DNA of 64,000 nucleotides from [Lactobacillus] timonensis. GTDB taxonomy: Bacteria; Bacillota; Bacilli; Lactobacillales; Lactobacillaceae. Shown here in pieces: positions 35,246 to 44,172 of the stretch. The position numbers and the translations under genes are program-made. The notes under the pieces are model-generated. The model was not told where the DNA came from, ran no database searches, and saw only the letters and a list, made by a program, of their open reading frames with translations. Position 1 is the stretch's first letter, and every line of letters starts with the position of its first letter. The stretch lies in the NCBI RefSeq assembly GCF_900240275.1, contig NZ_LT964761.1:1-64000 (forward strand), in the 5' to 3' direction.

Positions 35246-35246
35246 T

Positions 35247-36692
35247 TTAACGACGGCGCCGCAATTTCCGCAGCTTGCGGTACTTCCGTTTCTGCGCCTT
35301 TTTGGCGTTGCGCGCCATCGAATTCATTGCCATCTGGCCCATTTTGCCGCCAGGCATTTGCCCACCAAAGAGATTAGCCATGCCGCTCATGTTGCCATTG
35401 GTTACTTGCTTCATCATTTTGCGCATCTGGTTAAACTGCTTGATCATCCGGTTAACTTCAACAATTGGCCGTCCAGCACCGGCTGCCAGCCGCCGCCGCC
35501 GACTAGGGTTCATCAAGTCAGGATTCTGCCGTTCTTCGGGTGTCATGGACATCACAATGGCCTTCATGTGCCCCATTTGTTTCGGATCCAGTTGCATATT
35601 TTGCAACGCCGGATTATTAGCCACTCCAGGGATCATTTTCATGATCTTTTCCAGCGACCCCATCTTATTAACCTGGTCAAGCTGGTCCACAAAGTCATTG
35701 TAGTCAAAGGTGTTGGCGCGCATCTTATCCATCGTTTCCTGCGCTTGTTCCTCATCGAAATTCTGTTGAGCTTTTTCGATTAAGGTCATCATGTCGCCCA
35801 TGCCCAGGATCCGTGAGGCCATTCGGTCAGGATGGAAGATATCCAAATCATCCATCTTTTCACCCTCACCGACAAACTTAATCGGTTTACCAGTGACAGC
35901 CCGGATAGACATAGCTGCCCCACCGCGGGTGTCACCATCTAGCTTGGTTAAGACCACCCCGGTAATATCCAGTTTGCTGTCAAAGCCCTCTGCCGTATTA
36001 ACGGCATTTTGCCCCGTCATGGCGTCGACAACCAGCAAAATTTCATTTGGCTGGGCAACGTCCTTGATTCGTGCCAGCTCGTTCATTAGCTTCTCGTCAA
36101 TTTGCAGACGACCAGCCGTATCAATAATCACGTAGTTGTTCTTATTATCACGTGCCTGAGCGAGCCCATCTTCCACGATCTTAACCGGGTCAACGTCGGT
36201 CCCTTCATCAAACACCGGGACACCAATTGAGGACGCGACCTGTTTCAACTGGGTAATCGCTGCCGGACGGTACACGTCAGCCGCGATAAATAACGGTCGG
36301 GCATGCTGCTTGTCCTTCAACCGAAGCGCCAGCTTACCAGCGGTGGTCGTCTTCCCGGCACCTTGCAGCCCCACCATCATGATAATCGTGGGGCCCTGCG
36401 CCGCCTTTGCCAAAGGAACTGCTTCGTCCCCCATCAGCTTCGTCAATTCATCATTAACGATTTTGACGATTTGCTGAGCAGGATTGAGCCCCTTTAAGAC
36501 CTCGGCGCCCATCGCCTTTTTCCGAACGGTCTTAACAAAGTCCTTTACCACCGCGAAATTGACGTCAGCATCAAGTAAGGCCAACCTGATTTCGCGCATT
36601 GTTTCTCGTAAGTCAGCTTCGGTGACTTTCGGCTTCCGCCGCAGTTTTTCCATCGCCTTTTGCAGGCGTTCAGTTAATCCTTCAAATGCCAT
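35247..36692 (-). CDS. ffh: Signal recognition particle protein Ffh
   Basis: This 481-residue GTPase binds signal sequences and SRP RNA and targets nascent membrane proteins. The NG domain has GLQGAGKTTTAGKLA near 109, DTAGRLQ near 190 and TKLDGDTRGG near 245. The C-terminal M domain is rich in Met (KIMKMIPGV, MKAIVMSMTPEER, then NQMRKMMKQV) with the RRRRLAAGAG RNA-binding segment. It ends in a long basic tail (KKAQKRKYRKLRKLRRRR). It is transcribed after ftsY and ylxM. Confidence 0.98.
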   Translation of the reverse strand: MAFEGLTERLQKAMEKLRRKPKVTEADLRETMREIRLALLDADVNFAVVKDFVKTVRKKAMGAEVLKGLNPAQQIVKIVNDELTKLMGDEAVPLAKAAQGPTIIMMVGLQGAGKTTTAGKLALRLKDKQHARPLFIAADVYRPAAITQLKQVASSIGVPVFDEGTDVDPVKIVEDGLAQARDNKNNYVIIDTAGRLQIDEKLMNELARIKDVAQPNEILLVVDAMTGQNAVNTAEGFDSKLDITGVVLTKLDGDTRGGAAMSIRAVTGKPIKFVGEGEKMDDLDIFHPDRMASRILGMGDMMTLIEKAQQNFDEEQAQETMDKMRANTFDYNDFVDQLDQVNKMGSLEKIMKMIPGVANNPALQNMQLDPKQMGHMKAIVMSMTPEERQNPDLMNPSRRRRLAAGAGRPIVEVNRMIKQFNQMRKMMKQVTNGNMSGMANLFGGQMPGGKMGQMAMNSMARNAKKAQKRKYRKLRKLRRRR

Positions 36693-36753
36693 TCGATAAT
36701 CTCCTCAGTTCTTTGCGGAAATTTGTTCGCTTCATTTTAACATTTTTCCGCGT

Positions 36754-37095
36754 TTATTCCTCTTCTAGGTGATCAAGGCGGTGAATCATTTGTAACAACT
36801 GCTTATCTTCTGGATAATGTTTGACCACGTAGCTTGCTAACTGGTCAGCCACTTCATTACGTGCCAAAAATTGACGGTGAAGCCGTAGTTTCGCTTCATA
36901 ATCTCGCAGGGTCTGCTCCGTCCGCCGAATGTTGTCATAAACCGCCTGACGTGACACAGCAAAATTTTCCGCAATCTCGCCCAGGGAGTAGTCATCCCCG
37001 TAATAAAGCTGCATATATTCTTGCTGTTTGTGGGTCAGCAGCGGCTGGTAAAACCCCAATAATGCGTTAATTTCCTCATTCTTTGCTAGTTCCAT
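36754..37095 (-). CDS. ylxM: YlxM/p13-family SRP-associated DNA-binding protein
   Basis: This 113-residue protein has a sigma-like helix-turn-helix ([21 protein letters not shown]) in the middle. Homologues YlxM in streptococci modulate SRP GTPase activity. [20 protein letters not shown] is the conserved N-terminal part. It lies between ftsY and ffh, the invariant place for this family. Confidence 0.96.
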   Translation of the reverse strand: MELAKNEEINALLGFYQPLLTHKQQEYMQLYYGDDYSLGEIAENFAVSRQAVYDNIRRTEQTLRDYEAKLRLHRQFLARNEVADQLASYVVKHYPEDKQLLQMIHRLDHLEEE

Positions 37096-37108
37096 CAGCT
37101 ACTCCCGC

Positions 37109-38464
37109 CTATTCTTCGACTAACCCCTTGAAGAGACCGTAAACAAACTCACTCGGGTCAAAGGTCTGCAGGTCATCAACCTGTTCACCCAACCCAACGA
37201 ATTTGACGGGCAGGTGCAACTCGTTTCTAATTGCTAACACGATTCCCCCACGCGCTGTACCATCCAATTTTGTCAGGACAATTCCGGTTACGTCAGTGCT
37301 TTCCTTGAATAGCTTGGCCTGGGTTAAAGCATTTTGACCCGTCGTGGCATCAAGGACCAACAAGACTTCATGCGGTGCCGCAGGAATTTCACGAGTTAAG
37401 ATCCGCTTCATCTTAGCCAGCTCATTCATCAGGTTAACCTTGTTTTGCAAACGGCCGGCAGTATCGACAAAGAGAACGTCAAAATGTTCCTCCTTGGCCT
37501 TTTTGACCGCGTCAAAAACCACGGCCGCGGGGTCGCCATTTTCTGGACCTGTGACAATCTCAACACCGTCCCGCTTAGCCCATACTTCCAGCTGCTCGGT
37601 TGCCCCAGCACGAAAAGTATCTGCGGCTGCGAGGAGGACTTTTTTACCATCCTTTTTTGCCCGGGCAGCCATCTTACCAATCGTGGTGGTTTTACCAGCA
37701 CCGTTCACACCAACGAACATGATAACCGTTGGAACATCAGGTGCCCAGTTAATGGCGTTATTTTCACCAGCACCGGCTTTCTCGTACAGCTCAACCATTT
37801 TTTCAATAATCACGTTGGAGACATCCTGCTTGCTGTGGGCGTTTTGTAGTTTTACTTCATCCCGCAGCTCATCAGAAAGCTTCATCGCCATATCAACACC
37901 GACATCAGACTCAATGAGTAAGTCTTCAAGGTCTTCGAAGAAATCCTCATCTACGTGACGGAAGTTCGCTAAAAAGCGGTTGAGCCGGGCACCAAACCCA
38001 GTCCGTGATTTTTTCAATCCCCGGTCATACTTTGCCGTTTCAGTTGTTGACTCAGTATTTTCTTCGGTTTCAACTTCATCTGATGTCTCCGTCCGATTTT
38101 CGTCGTCTTTACTGGCGGACGTCTCGTCGCTTGATAAAGGAGCGACAGACTGAGCTACCGTTTCGGCTGATTGGCTGCTGGTTATCGATGACTGAGAAAA
38201 CTCTTGAGTATGTTGCTCGCTGGCCACTGGCAACTGGCTAGCGCTGACATTAGCAGCTGATACAGAACCCACCTTACTGGCAGATACTGATACCGACTGG
38301 CTTTCACTACTGCTTGTGGGCTGTTCCTGAGACCTGCTTTCCTCTTGACCATCATCAGTTGGCTGAGGAACAGCTGGTTGTTCAACTTTTTCTTCTGCGG
38401 CAACTTTATCTGCTACTTGCTGTTTTTCTTTTTTCTTTCGGCGAAAGATATCAAATAATCCCAT
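37109..38464 (-). CDS. ftsY: SRP receptor FtsY
   Basis: This 451-residue membrane-associated GTPase docks the SRP-ribosome complex. Residues 1-10 (MGLFDIFRRK) form a basic amphipathic start; residues about 25-140 are a highly Ser/Glu/Gln-rich acidic linker, and the NG domain follows with GVNGAGKTTTIGKMA, DTAGRLQNK and TKLDGTARGG. I start at 38464 because GGAGAG lies seven bases before this ATG; the frame continues upstream into smc without support. The linker is long for the family. Confidence 0.96.
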   Translation of the reverse strand: MGLFDIFRRKKKEKQQVADKVAAEEKVEQPAVPQPTDDGQEESRSQEQPTSSSESQSVSVSASKVGSVSAANVSASQLPVASEQHTQEFSQSSITSSQSAETVAQSVAPLSSDETSASKDDENRTETSDEVETEENTESTTETAKYDRGLKKSRTGFGARLNRFLANFRHVDEDFFEDLEDLLIESDVGVDMAMKLSDELRDEVKLQNAHSKQDVSNVIIEKMVELYEKAGAGENNAINWAPDVPTVIMFVGVNGAGKTTTIGKMAARAKKDGKKVLLAAADTFRAGATEQLEVWAKRDGVEIVTGPENGDPAAVVFDAVKKAKEEHFDVLFVDTAGRLQNKVNLMNELAKMKRILTREIPAAPHEVLLVLDATTGQNALTQAKLFKESTDVTGIVLTKLDGTARGGIVLAIRNELHLPVKFVGLGEQVDDLQTFDPSEFVYGLFKGLVEE

Positions 38465-38480
38465 GTGCCTCTCTCCTTTT

Positions 38481-41400
38481 TTACTGCTGCTGGTCCTTTT
38501 CGGCCGCTGACAAGGCATCAGCAACATCGACTGATACCATCCGTGACACTCCTGATTCTTGCATCGTCACCCCGTAGAGAACATTAGCATTCATCATGGT
38601 GCCCTTCCGGTGTGTAATAACAATGAATTGCGGGCCGTGGTTTCCAAATCGACCCAAATAGTGGGCAAAGCGGTCGACATTCACGGCATCGAGTGCGGCT
38701 TCCGGCTCATCTAAAATGGCAAACGGGACTGGCCGCACCTTCAAAATCGCAAACAACAGGGCAATAGCAGTTAAGGCCTGCTCGCCACCAGAAAGTAAAC
38801 TTAACTGCTGGTTACGTTTGCCAGGTGGCTGGGCCATGATATCAACCCCGGTATTTAACAAGTCATCGGGATCAGTAAGCTGGAGCTTAGCTCGGCCACC
38901 TTCAAAAATATCACTAAAGGTTTCCGTGAACGCGGTAGAGACTTCCTTAAAGGTTGTGATAAAACGACTCTTCACCTGATTATCCATCTGGTTCATCGTT
39001 TCTAGCAACTGTTTTTTGGCGTCCAACAAGTCTTGTCGCTGACTGCTCAAAAAGTCAAAGCGTTCCTTCATTTCACGATACTGGTCGATTGCCCCCAAGT
39101 TAACCTGGCCTAATTCATCCAACCCTTTTTTCAATAGCTTTAGCCGCGTTGAAATGGTGTCATCATCCAGCGTTGAAAGATGCTGTCTAGCTTCGTCCAG
39201 GGTCATAGCATAGTCTTCACTCAAGCGATTCAGGCTATTATCAATCGATGTTTCAAGCCGCGCCTGCTTGCCAGTCAACTGATTCAGCTGGTCGAGGGTA
39301 GCTCTCTGCAAATCCCGTAACCGCTGGCTGGCTGCATTATGGTCAGCTAACTCTTGGTCCAGGCTAGTTAACTTTTCTTCGTTTTGGTCAGCCTGTTGCT
39401 GTTTATCAACCAGCGATTTTTTTGTCTCTGCTAAAACTTGGGCTGTTGATTTTCGCTGACCATTATCAAGATGGTCATTTTTCTGCAGTGATTCACGCTG
39501 CTTTGTTAATGACAATACTTCGTCCTCGACCTGAAGACAACGTTGTTTAGTCTCATGTGCGTCGCGTTGGTCGTGGTTCAGCCGTTCCTCCGCTACCGCT
39601 AATTGCTGCTCCATTTGATGAAGCTGATCGGCTTGAGCAACCGCACTCGCGGTTAGGTCGTCCAATTGTGTTTGTTTCTGGCTCAACTCGTCCTTGACGC
39701 GTTTTAACTGCTCGGCAACCTCCTGAGCTTGCCGTTGCTTTTCAGCTATTTGCTGGTGGTAATCTTGGTCGCTGCCAGCCCCCCGCTGTACCTGGAAAAC
39801 ATCTAACTGCCGTTTAGTAGCTGCTAGCTGGGCACTCGCCAATTGAAGGTCAGACTGTGCCTTTCCTAACTGGTCACTGACAGTCTGATTTTGTTGCTGA
39901 AATTTAATCAGCAAATCATGGTTAGCAGAACGGGCCGCTGCCAAATGCTGTACTCGTTGTTCAGCGTCGCTAGCATGTTTCTGGACGTTGGCCAGCTGCG
40001 TTTTCATCGACTTCAGTTGCTGTTTTTGCGATAACAAACCAATCCGCTGATGGCGGTTGGCACCACCACTCATCGAACCACTGGCATTAATTACCTGACC
40101 ATCAAGGGTCACTACCCTGGCACGATGGTGGGCACGATTAGCAATGATTGTTGCGTGGTCAAGGTTGTCAGCAATAACTGTCGTCGACAATAAGTGATCG
40201 ATAGCAAGCTGAATATCTGAATCAAAGTTGATGAGCCGACTAGCAACCCCCACAAAACCAGGGAGGCTCGTTAGGCTATTGAGGTTCAACTGTCGTGCTG
40301 GCCGCAGCGCATTAAGGGGCAAAATAGTTGCCCGTCCGGCCCGTTGCTGAACCAGAAAACGAATAACTTGTTTCCCCGTTTCTTGACTATCCACCACTAG
40401 TTGTTGCAGCTGAGACCCCAGCGCCGTTTCGATTGCCGTTGTCAGCTGGTCCGGAACGTCAATCAGCTCGCTGACTGCCCCTTTTAATCCCGGAAAATCC
40501 TGGCGATGTTCCAGGACATGCTTAACGCCCTGGTAAAACCCCGTATAATCGGCGGCCATCGCCCGGTAACTCTTAATCCGCGATTCCATCGAGTGGACAT
40601 CACCTAACAACTGGTACCACTGACGCTGCTCCTGGTCGTATTGGCGGTCTAGCAGCCCGGCATGATTCTGCGAATCAGCGAGCTTTTTTTGCAGCTGGTC
40701 TAATTGTTGTGCTAAACGATCCACCACTGCCTGGTGGTCGGCTTGCTGGTGCTGTAGCAAGGCCAGTCGCTGTTTTGCCGCCTGCAATTGGGTTTCATTT
40801 TGGCGTCGCTGCTGACTTTCTTGTTGGTGGTTGCGTTGGATAAACAACAACTCGTTATGAACCGTCGTTTGTTGTTGCATGAGATCCACTTGTTGGTTGC
40901 GCAGGTTTTCAATTTGCTGTTTCAGTGTTCGCTCACGCTCGGCTAGGCTCTGCGACTGCGCAACTTTCAGCTCATGACGATGTTGTTTGATCTTGGTTTG
41001 TTGGCGAGTTAACTGGTTCTCTTGTTGTTTAAGCTTAGCCGATAGCTGTGCTAGCACGCCCTTTTTAGCTTTGAGTTCCTTATTGAGCCGTTGAAGTTCC
41101 TCTTGACGCTGCTGCTGACGTGCGCTTGACAGTGACTGCTGGTTATTCAGTTTAGCAATTAATGATGTCTGTTCCAGAATCTTTTGCTGCAACTGGTCTT
41201 TTACCTGACGGTGTTGCCGCTGGGCAGTCTCTAGTTCAGCTAGTTTTTGATCTGCAACTTTGATTTGCTGGTCATAAGATGTCCGCTGCTTCTTGGCCGC
41301 AGTTACTTGCTGGTTAACAGTCGTCATTTTTTCTTGCTGGCTGTCCACCAACCGGACCAACCGTGTCCGATCAAATAAGTCAAACTGTTTCTTTTGCTCC

Positions 41401-42047
41401 AGGTAGTCCTGAGCGAGGGCACTTTGCTCCTTCAGCGGTCCCAACTGGCCGGTCAGTTCATTGACAATATCATTAACCCGGTTCAAGTTATCGTTAGTTG
41501 CCTGAAGACGCTTGCCAGCCGTTTCCTTGTTTTTCTTATACTTGGCCACCCCAGCAACAGTTTCAATAATTGCCCGCCGATCTGCTGGTTTACCGTTAAA
41601 AATTGCGGCAATTCGTCCCTGCGAAATAATGGAAAAAGACTCTCGACCTAGTCCAGAGTCAATAAAGAGATTCACAATATCACGAAGGCGCACTTCCTGG
41701 TTATTCAGCAGGTATTCACTCTCCCCGTTCCGATAAAGGCGGCGCGTGACGGTGATGGTATTATACTCGCTTTGCAGGTAGTGATCGCTGTTGTCAAAGG
41801 TAATCGTCACTGCAGCCCGGTTAAGGGGTTTACGGTCGGCTGACCCATTAAAAATCACGTCGGCCATCTTATCTCCCCGCAAGGTCTTAGCTGATTGTTC
41901 ACCAAGTACCCAGCGAATCGCTTCAATCAGGTTACTCTTTCCGCTTCCATTAGGTCCGACAATTCCGGTGATCCCGTCTTTAAATTTAATGATGGTTTTA
42001 TCAGCAAATGATTTAAATCCATTCAACTGTAACGACAAAAGTTGCAT
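38481..42047 (-). CDS. smc: Chromosome segregation ATPase SMC
   Basis: This 1188-residue SMC condensin subunit folds back at a hinge to form a two-headed coiled coil. The N-head has GPNGSGKSNLIEAI near 32. Long heptad-rich arms (about 170-500 and 670-1000) flank a hinge near 515-640 (PGLKGAVSELIDVP ... GSMSGGANRHQ). The C-head has the signature LLSGGEQALTAIALLFAIL and Walker B PFAILDEPEAALD. It works with ScpA and ScpB, which are not in the window. It follows rnc by six bases. Confidence 0.97.
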   Translation of the reverse strand: MQLLSLQLNGFKSFADKTIIKFKDGITGIVGPNGSGKSNLIEAIRWVLGEQSAKTLRGDKMADVIFNGSADRKPLNRAAVTITFDNSDHYLQSEYNTITVTRRLYRNGESEYLLNNQEVRLRDIVNLFIDSGLGRESFSIISQGRIAAIFNGKPADRRAIIETVAGVAKYKKNKETAGKRLQATNDNLNRVNDIVNELTGQLGPLKEQSALAQDYLEQKKQFDLFDRTRLVRLVDSQQEKMTTVNQQVTAAKKQRTSYDQQIKVADQKLAELETAQRQHRQVKDQLQQKILEQTSLIAKLNNQQSLSSARQQQRQEELQRLNKELKAKKGVLAQLSAKLKQQENQLTRQQTKIKQHRHELKVAQSQSLAERERTLKQQIENLRNQQVDLMQQQTTVHNELLFIQRNHQQESQQRRQNETQLQAAKQRLALLQHQQADHQAVVDRLAQQLDQLQKKLADSQNHAGLLDRQYDQEQRQWYQLLGDVHSMESRIKSYRAMAADYTGFYQGVKHVLEHRQDFPGLKGAVSELIDVPDQLTTAIETALGSQLQQLVVDSQETGKQVIRFLVQQRAGRATILPLNALRPARQLNLNSLTSLPGFVGVASRLINFDSDIQLAIDHLLSTTVIADNLDHATIIANRAHHRARVVTLDGQVINASGSMSGGANRHQRIGLLSQKQQLKSMKTQLANVQKHASDAEQRVQHLAAARSANHDLLIKFQQQNQTVSDQLGKAQSDLQLASAQLAATKRQLDVFQVQRGAGSDQDYHQQIAEKQRQAQEVAEQLKRVKDELSQKQTQLDDLTASAVAQADQLHQMEQQLAVAEERLNHDQRDAHETKQRCLQVEDEVLSLTKQRESLQKNDHLDNGQRKSTAQVLAETKKSLVDKQQQADQNEEKLTSLDQELADHNAASQRLRDLQRATLDQLNQLTGKQARLETSIDNSLNRLSEDYAMTLDEARQHLSTLDDDTISTRLKLLKKGLDELGQVNLGAIDQYREMKERFDFLSSQRQDLLDAKKQLLETMNQMDNQVKSRFITTFKEVSTAFTETFSDIFEGGRAKLQLTDPDDLLNTGVDIMAQPPGKRNQQLSLLSGGEQALTAIALLFAILKVRPVPFAILDEPEAALDAVNVDRFAHYLGRFGNHGPQFIVITHRKGTMMNANVLYGVTMQESGVSRMVSVDVADALSAAEKDQQQ

Positions 42048-42053
42048 AATGAT

Positions 42054-42761
42054 TTACTCTTGTTTCCGTAGTTTTACGAGTGCTTGCTGGGCTGCCGCCA
42101 TTTCAGCGTGTTTCTTAGAACTGCCCTGCCCAACACCGATAATTTGTCCGTTGGCGCTCACGTTAACCTTAAAGACCGGTTCGTTTTCCGTTCCACGTTC
42201 AGCCAGTAAGTGGTACTTGATATCGACGTCACCCTGACGCTGCAGATACTCCTGCAAGCTAGTCTTGGCGTCCACCGCGTGATCAAACCAGCCTTGATCC
42301 AACTTTGGGAAAATTACCCGGTGAATAAAGCGTTCAACGGCATCGCGACCCTGGTCGAGGTACAACGCACCAATAAACGATTCAAAAATATCACACAGCA
42401 AACTCGCTCGCTGGCGCGCACCGGCCTTTTCTTCCCCCTTGCCAAGACGAATGTATTCGTCAAAATGGCATTCCTTGGCAAACTTCGAGAAACTGTCCTC
42501 GCACACCATCGCCGCCCGCAAACGGGTCAGTTTACCCTGGGGTAGTTGTGGATAGCGTTTGTAAATATATTCTGAAACAAATAACTGAAGCACCGCATCA
42601 CCGAGAAATTCCACTCGTTCATAGAATTTTAATCCCTGGTGAGGATGTTCATTAACGTATGAAGCCTGAGTAAAGGCTTCAGCAAGTAGTTCTGGTCGTT
42701 GAAACTTAATCTGGTACTCATCAGCCAGATAGGCTTGCAGTTCACTGAGGTCCTTGTCCAT
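42054..42761 (-). CDS. rnc: Ribonuclease III
   Basis: This 235-residue enzyme cleaves double-stranded RNA in rRNA processing and mRNA decay. The catalytic signature ERVEFLGDAVLQLFVSEYI lies near residue 46 and the second acidic site (DIFESFIGALYLDQG) near 122. A double-stranded RNA-binding domain forms the last 70 residues (TSLQEYLQRQGDVDIKYHLL through GSSKKHAEMAAAQQALVKL). The normal partner gene smc follows. Confidence 0.98.
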   Translation of the reverse strand: MDKDLSELQAYLADEYQIKFQRPELLAEAFTQASYVNEHPHQGLKFYERVEFLGDAVLQLFVSEYIYKRYPQLPQGKLTRLRAAMVCEDSFSKFAKECHFDEYIRLGKGEEKAGARQRASLLCDIFESFIGALYLDQGRDAVERFIHRVIFPKLDQGWFDHAVDAKTSLQEYLQRQGDVDIKYHLLAERGTENEPVFKVNVSANGQIIGVGQGSSKKHAEMAAAQQALVKLRKQE

Positions 42762-42784
42762 TAGTTTAAATACCCCCGTTCCGT

Positions 42785-42816
42785 AAAAAAGGCCACGCTG
42801 AATTTCAACGTAGCCA
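42785..42816 (-). terminator. Terminator after acpP
   Basis: GGCTACGTTGAA and TTCAGCGTGGCC can pair over almost their full length with G-T pairs, followed by six T on the minus strand. It separates plsX-acpP from rnc-smc. Confidence 0.85.
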
Positions 42817-42827
42817 TTATCTCAACC

Positions 42828-43079
42828 TTAGTTGTCTTCGTTCTGGTGAGCAACGATGTAATCGACCACTTCTCCAATGGTGTTCAGCTTTTCTGCTTCA
42901 TCATCATCGATTGTTGAACCAAAGGTGTCTTCCAGTTCAAGCATAAACTCAACAAAGTCGATTGAGTCAGCCTTTAAATCAGTCCGAAGATTAAGGTCCT
43001 CGGTAATCTTGACCTTATCAATATCGAAATGATCAGCCACAATTGATGCAACCTGATCAAACACTTCTTTTCGCTCCAT
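42828..43079 (-). CDS. acpP: Acyl carrier protein
   Basis: This small acidic protein of 83 residues carries acyl chains on a phosphopantetheine arm. The attachment serine is in DLKADSIDFVEFMLELED near residue 38. It is adjacent to plsX, which uses acyl-ACP, so it probably serves phospholipid synthesis. The C-terminal helix ends VVDYIVAHQNE. Confidence 0.97.
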   Translation of the reverse strand: MERKEVFDQVASIVADHFDIDKVKITEDLNLRTDLKADSIDFVEFMLELEDTFGSTIDDDEAEKLNTIGEVVDYIVAHQNEDN

Positions 43080-43133
43080 CGTATTTTCTCCTTAATTATC
43101 TAGCATCGCTTTTCTATTTTATTAGTTTTATCG

Positions 43134-44159
43134 CTAATTGTCCATTTCTTTACGGCAATCGTCATTGCTAAAGAAGTCAACCGTTTGGTCAATCATCTTG
43201 GACGATACCATCTGGCGAATCTGAGAAATGGTATTAGCAACAGCAGTGGCGTCAGACGAACCATGCGTTTTGACAACGGGGGCCTTCAGTCCTAGTAGAA
43301 CTGCCCCGCCATACGTGCTGGCACTCATCTTGTGACCAACGTAGTGAAAGACCGGCTTAAGCAACAAATAGCCCAGTTTGGCCCGCAGTCCACCATTTAA
43401 AATACCGTCTTTAATCAACGACAACATCGTCTTAGCAGTTCCTTCAGTGGCTTTTAAAGCAGCATTGGCTGTCCAACCATCACTAACGATCACGTCAGCC
43501 TTACCAGCCAGTAAGTCGCCGCTTTCCACGTTACCGATAAAGTTAAGATCTCTTCTAGCGTTCAATTCTTGCCAAACTGTTTTATGCAAAGTGTCGCCCT
43601 TGTCTTTTTCCGCGCCGTTGTTTAACAAAGCAATTCGCGGATCATCAACACCAAACATATTTTCCGCGTAAAAACGCCCAAGGTAGGCATACTGAATCAA
43701 GTTAATTTCCTTGTTTTCAGCATTTGCACCAGTATCGAGGTACACCAATTGTTTCGTCGTCGATTGTGGATTACCAACTGGTAAGACACTGGTTAATCCC
43801 GGCCGGTCAATCCCCTTAATTCGCCCAACAATGAAAATACCAGCAGCTAAAACGGCCCCAGTATTCCCTGCTGAGAAAAAGGCATCCGCTTGACCCTTTT
43901 TGACAGCCATTGCTGCCCTCACAATCGAGGAATCTTTTTTCTTGCGAATTGCGCGAACGGGTTCTTCACCCATACTAATCTCTTCGCTGGTATGAACCAC
44001 CGTCAAGCGAGTAGAGTCCTTGATTAACGGGCTTACTTCTTGGGAATTTCCGTACAGGATAAATTCGGTGTCGGCAAACTTATTCCGTGCCAGCTCTACA
44101 CCCTCGATAATGGCTTGGGGAGCATTGTCGCCACCCATTGCATCAACTGCAATTTTCAT
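43134..44159 (-). CDS. plsX: Phosphate acyltransferase PlsX
   Basis: This 341-residue enzyme makes acyl-phosphate from acyl-ACP and inorganic phosphate, starting phosphatidic acid synthesis. MKIAVDAMGGDNAPQAIIEG at the N-terminus and SAGNTGAVLAAG near 97 are conserved, with GLKAPVVKTHGSSDATAV near the C-terminus. I start at 44159, where GGAGAGG is about seven bases upstream; the frame extends seven codons further. Confidence 0.97.
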   Translation of the reverse strand: MKIAVDAMGGDNAPQAIIEGVELARNKFADTEFILYGNSQEVSPLIKDSTRLTVVHTSEEISMGEEPVRAIRKKKDSSIVRAAMAVKKGQADAFFSAGNTGAVLAAGIFIVGRIKGIDRPGLTSVLPVGNPQSTTKQLVYLDTGANAENKEINLIQYAYLGRFYAENMFGVDDPRIALLNNGAEKDKGDTLHKTVWQELNARRDLNFIGNVESGDLLAGKADVIVSDGWTANAALKATEGTAKTMLSLIKDGILNGGLRAKLGYLLLKPVFHYVGHKMSASTYGGAVLLGLKAPVVKTHGSSDATAVANTISQIRQMVSSKMIDQTVDFFSNDDCRKEMDN

Positions 44160-44172
44160 TTTATATCCTCTC

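Noticed and set aside
35232-35783. 183-codon plus-strand open frame, His/Leu/Pro rich
   Set aside because: It lies wholly antisense to ffh, which is a certain gene, and its composition is what the reverse of the Met/basic M domain would give.
37344-37958. 204-codon plus-strand open frame
   Set aside because: Antisense shadow of the ftsY NG domain; no ribosome site and Ser/Thr/Phe-biased composition.
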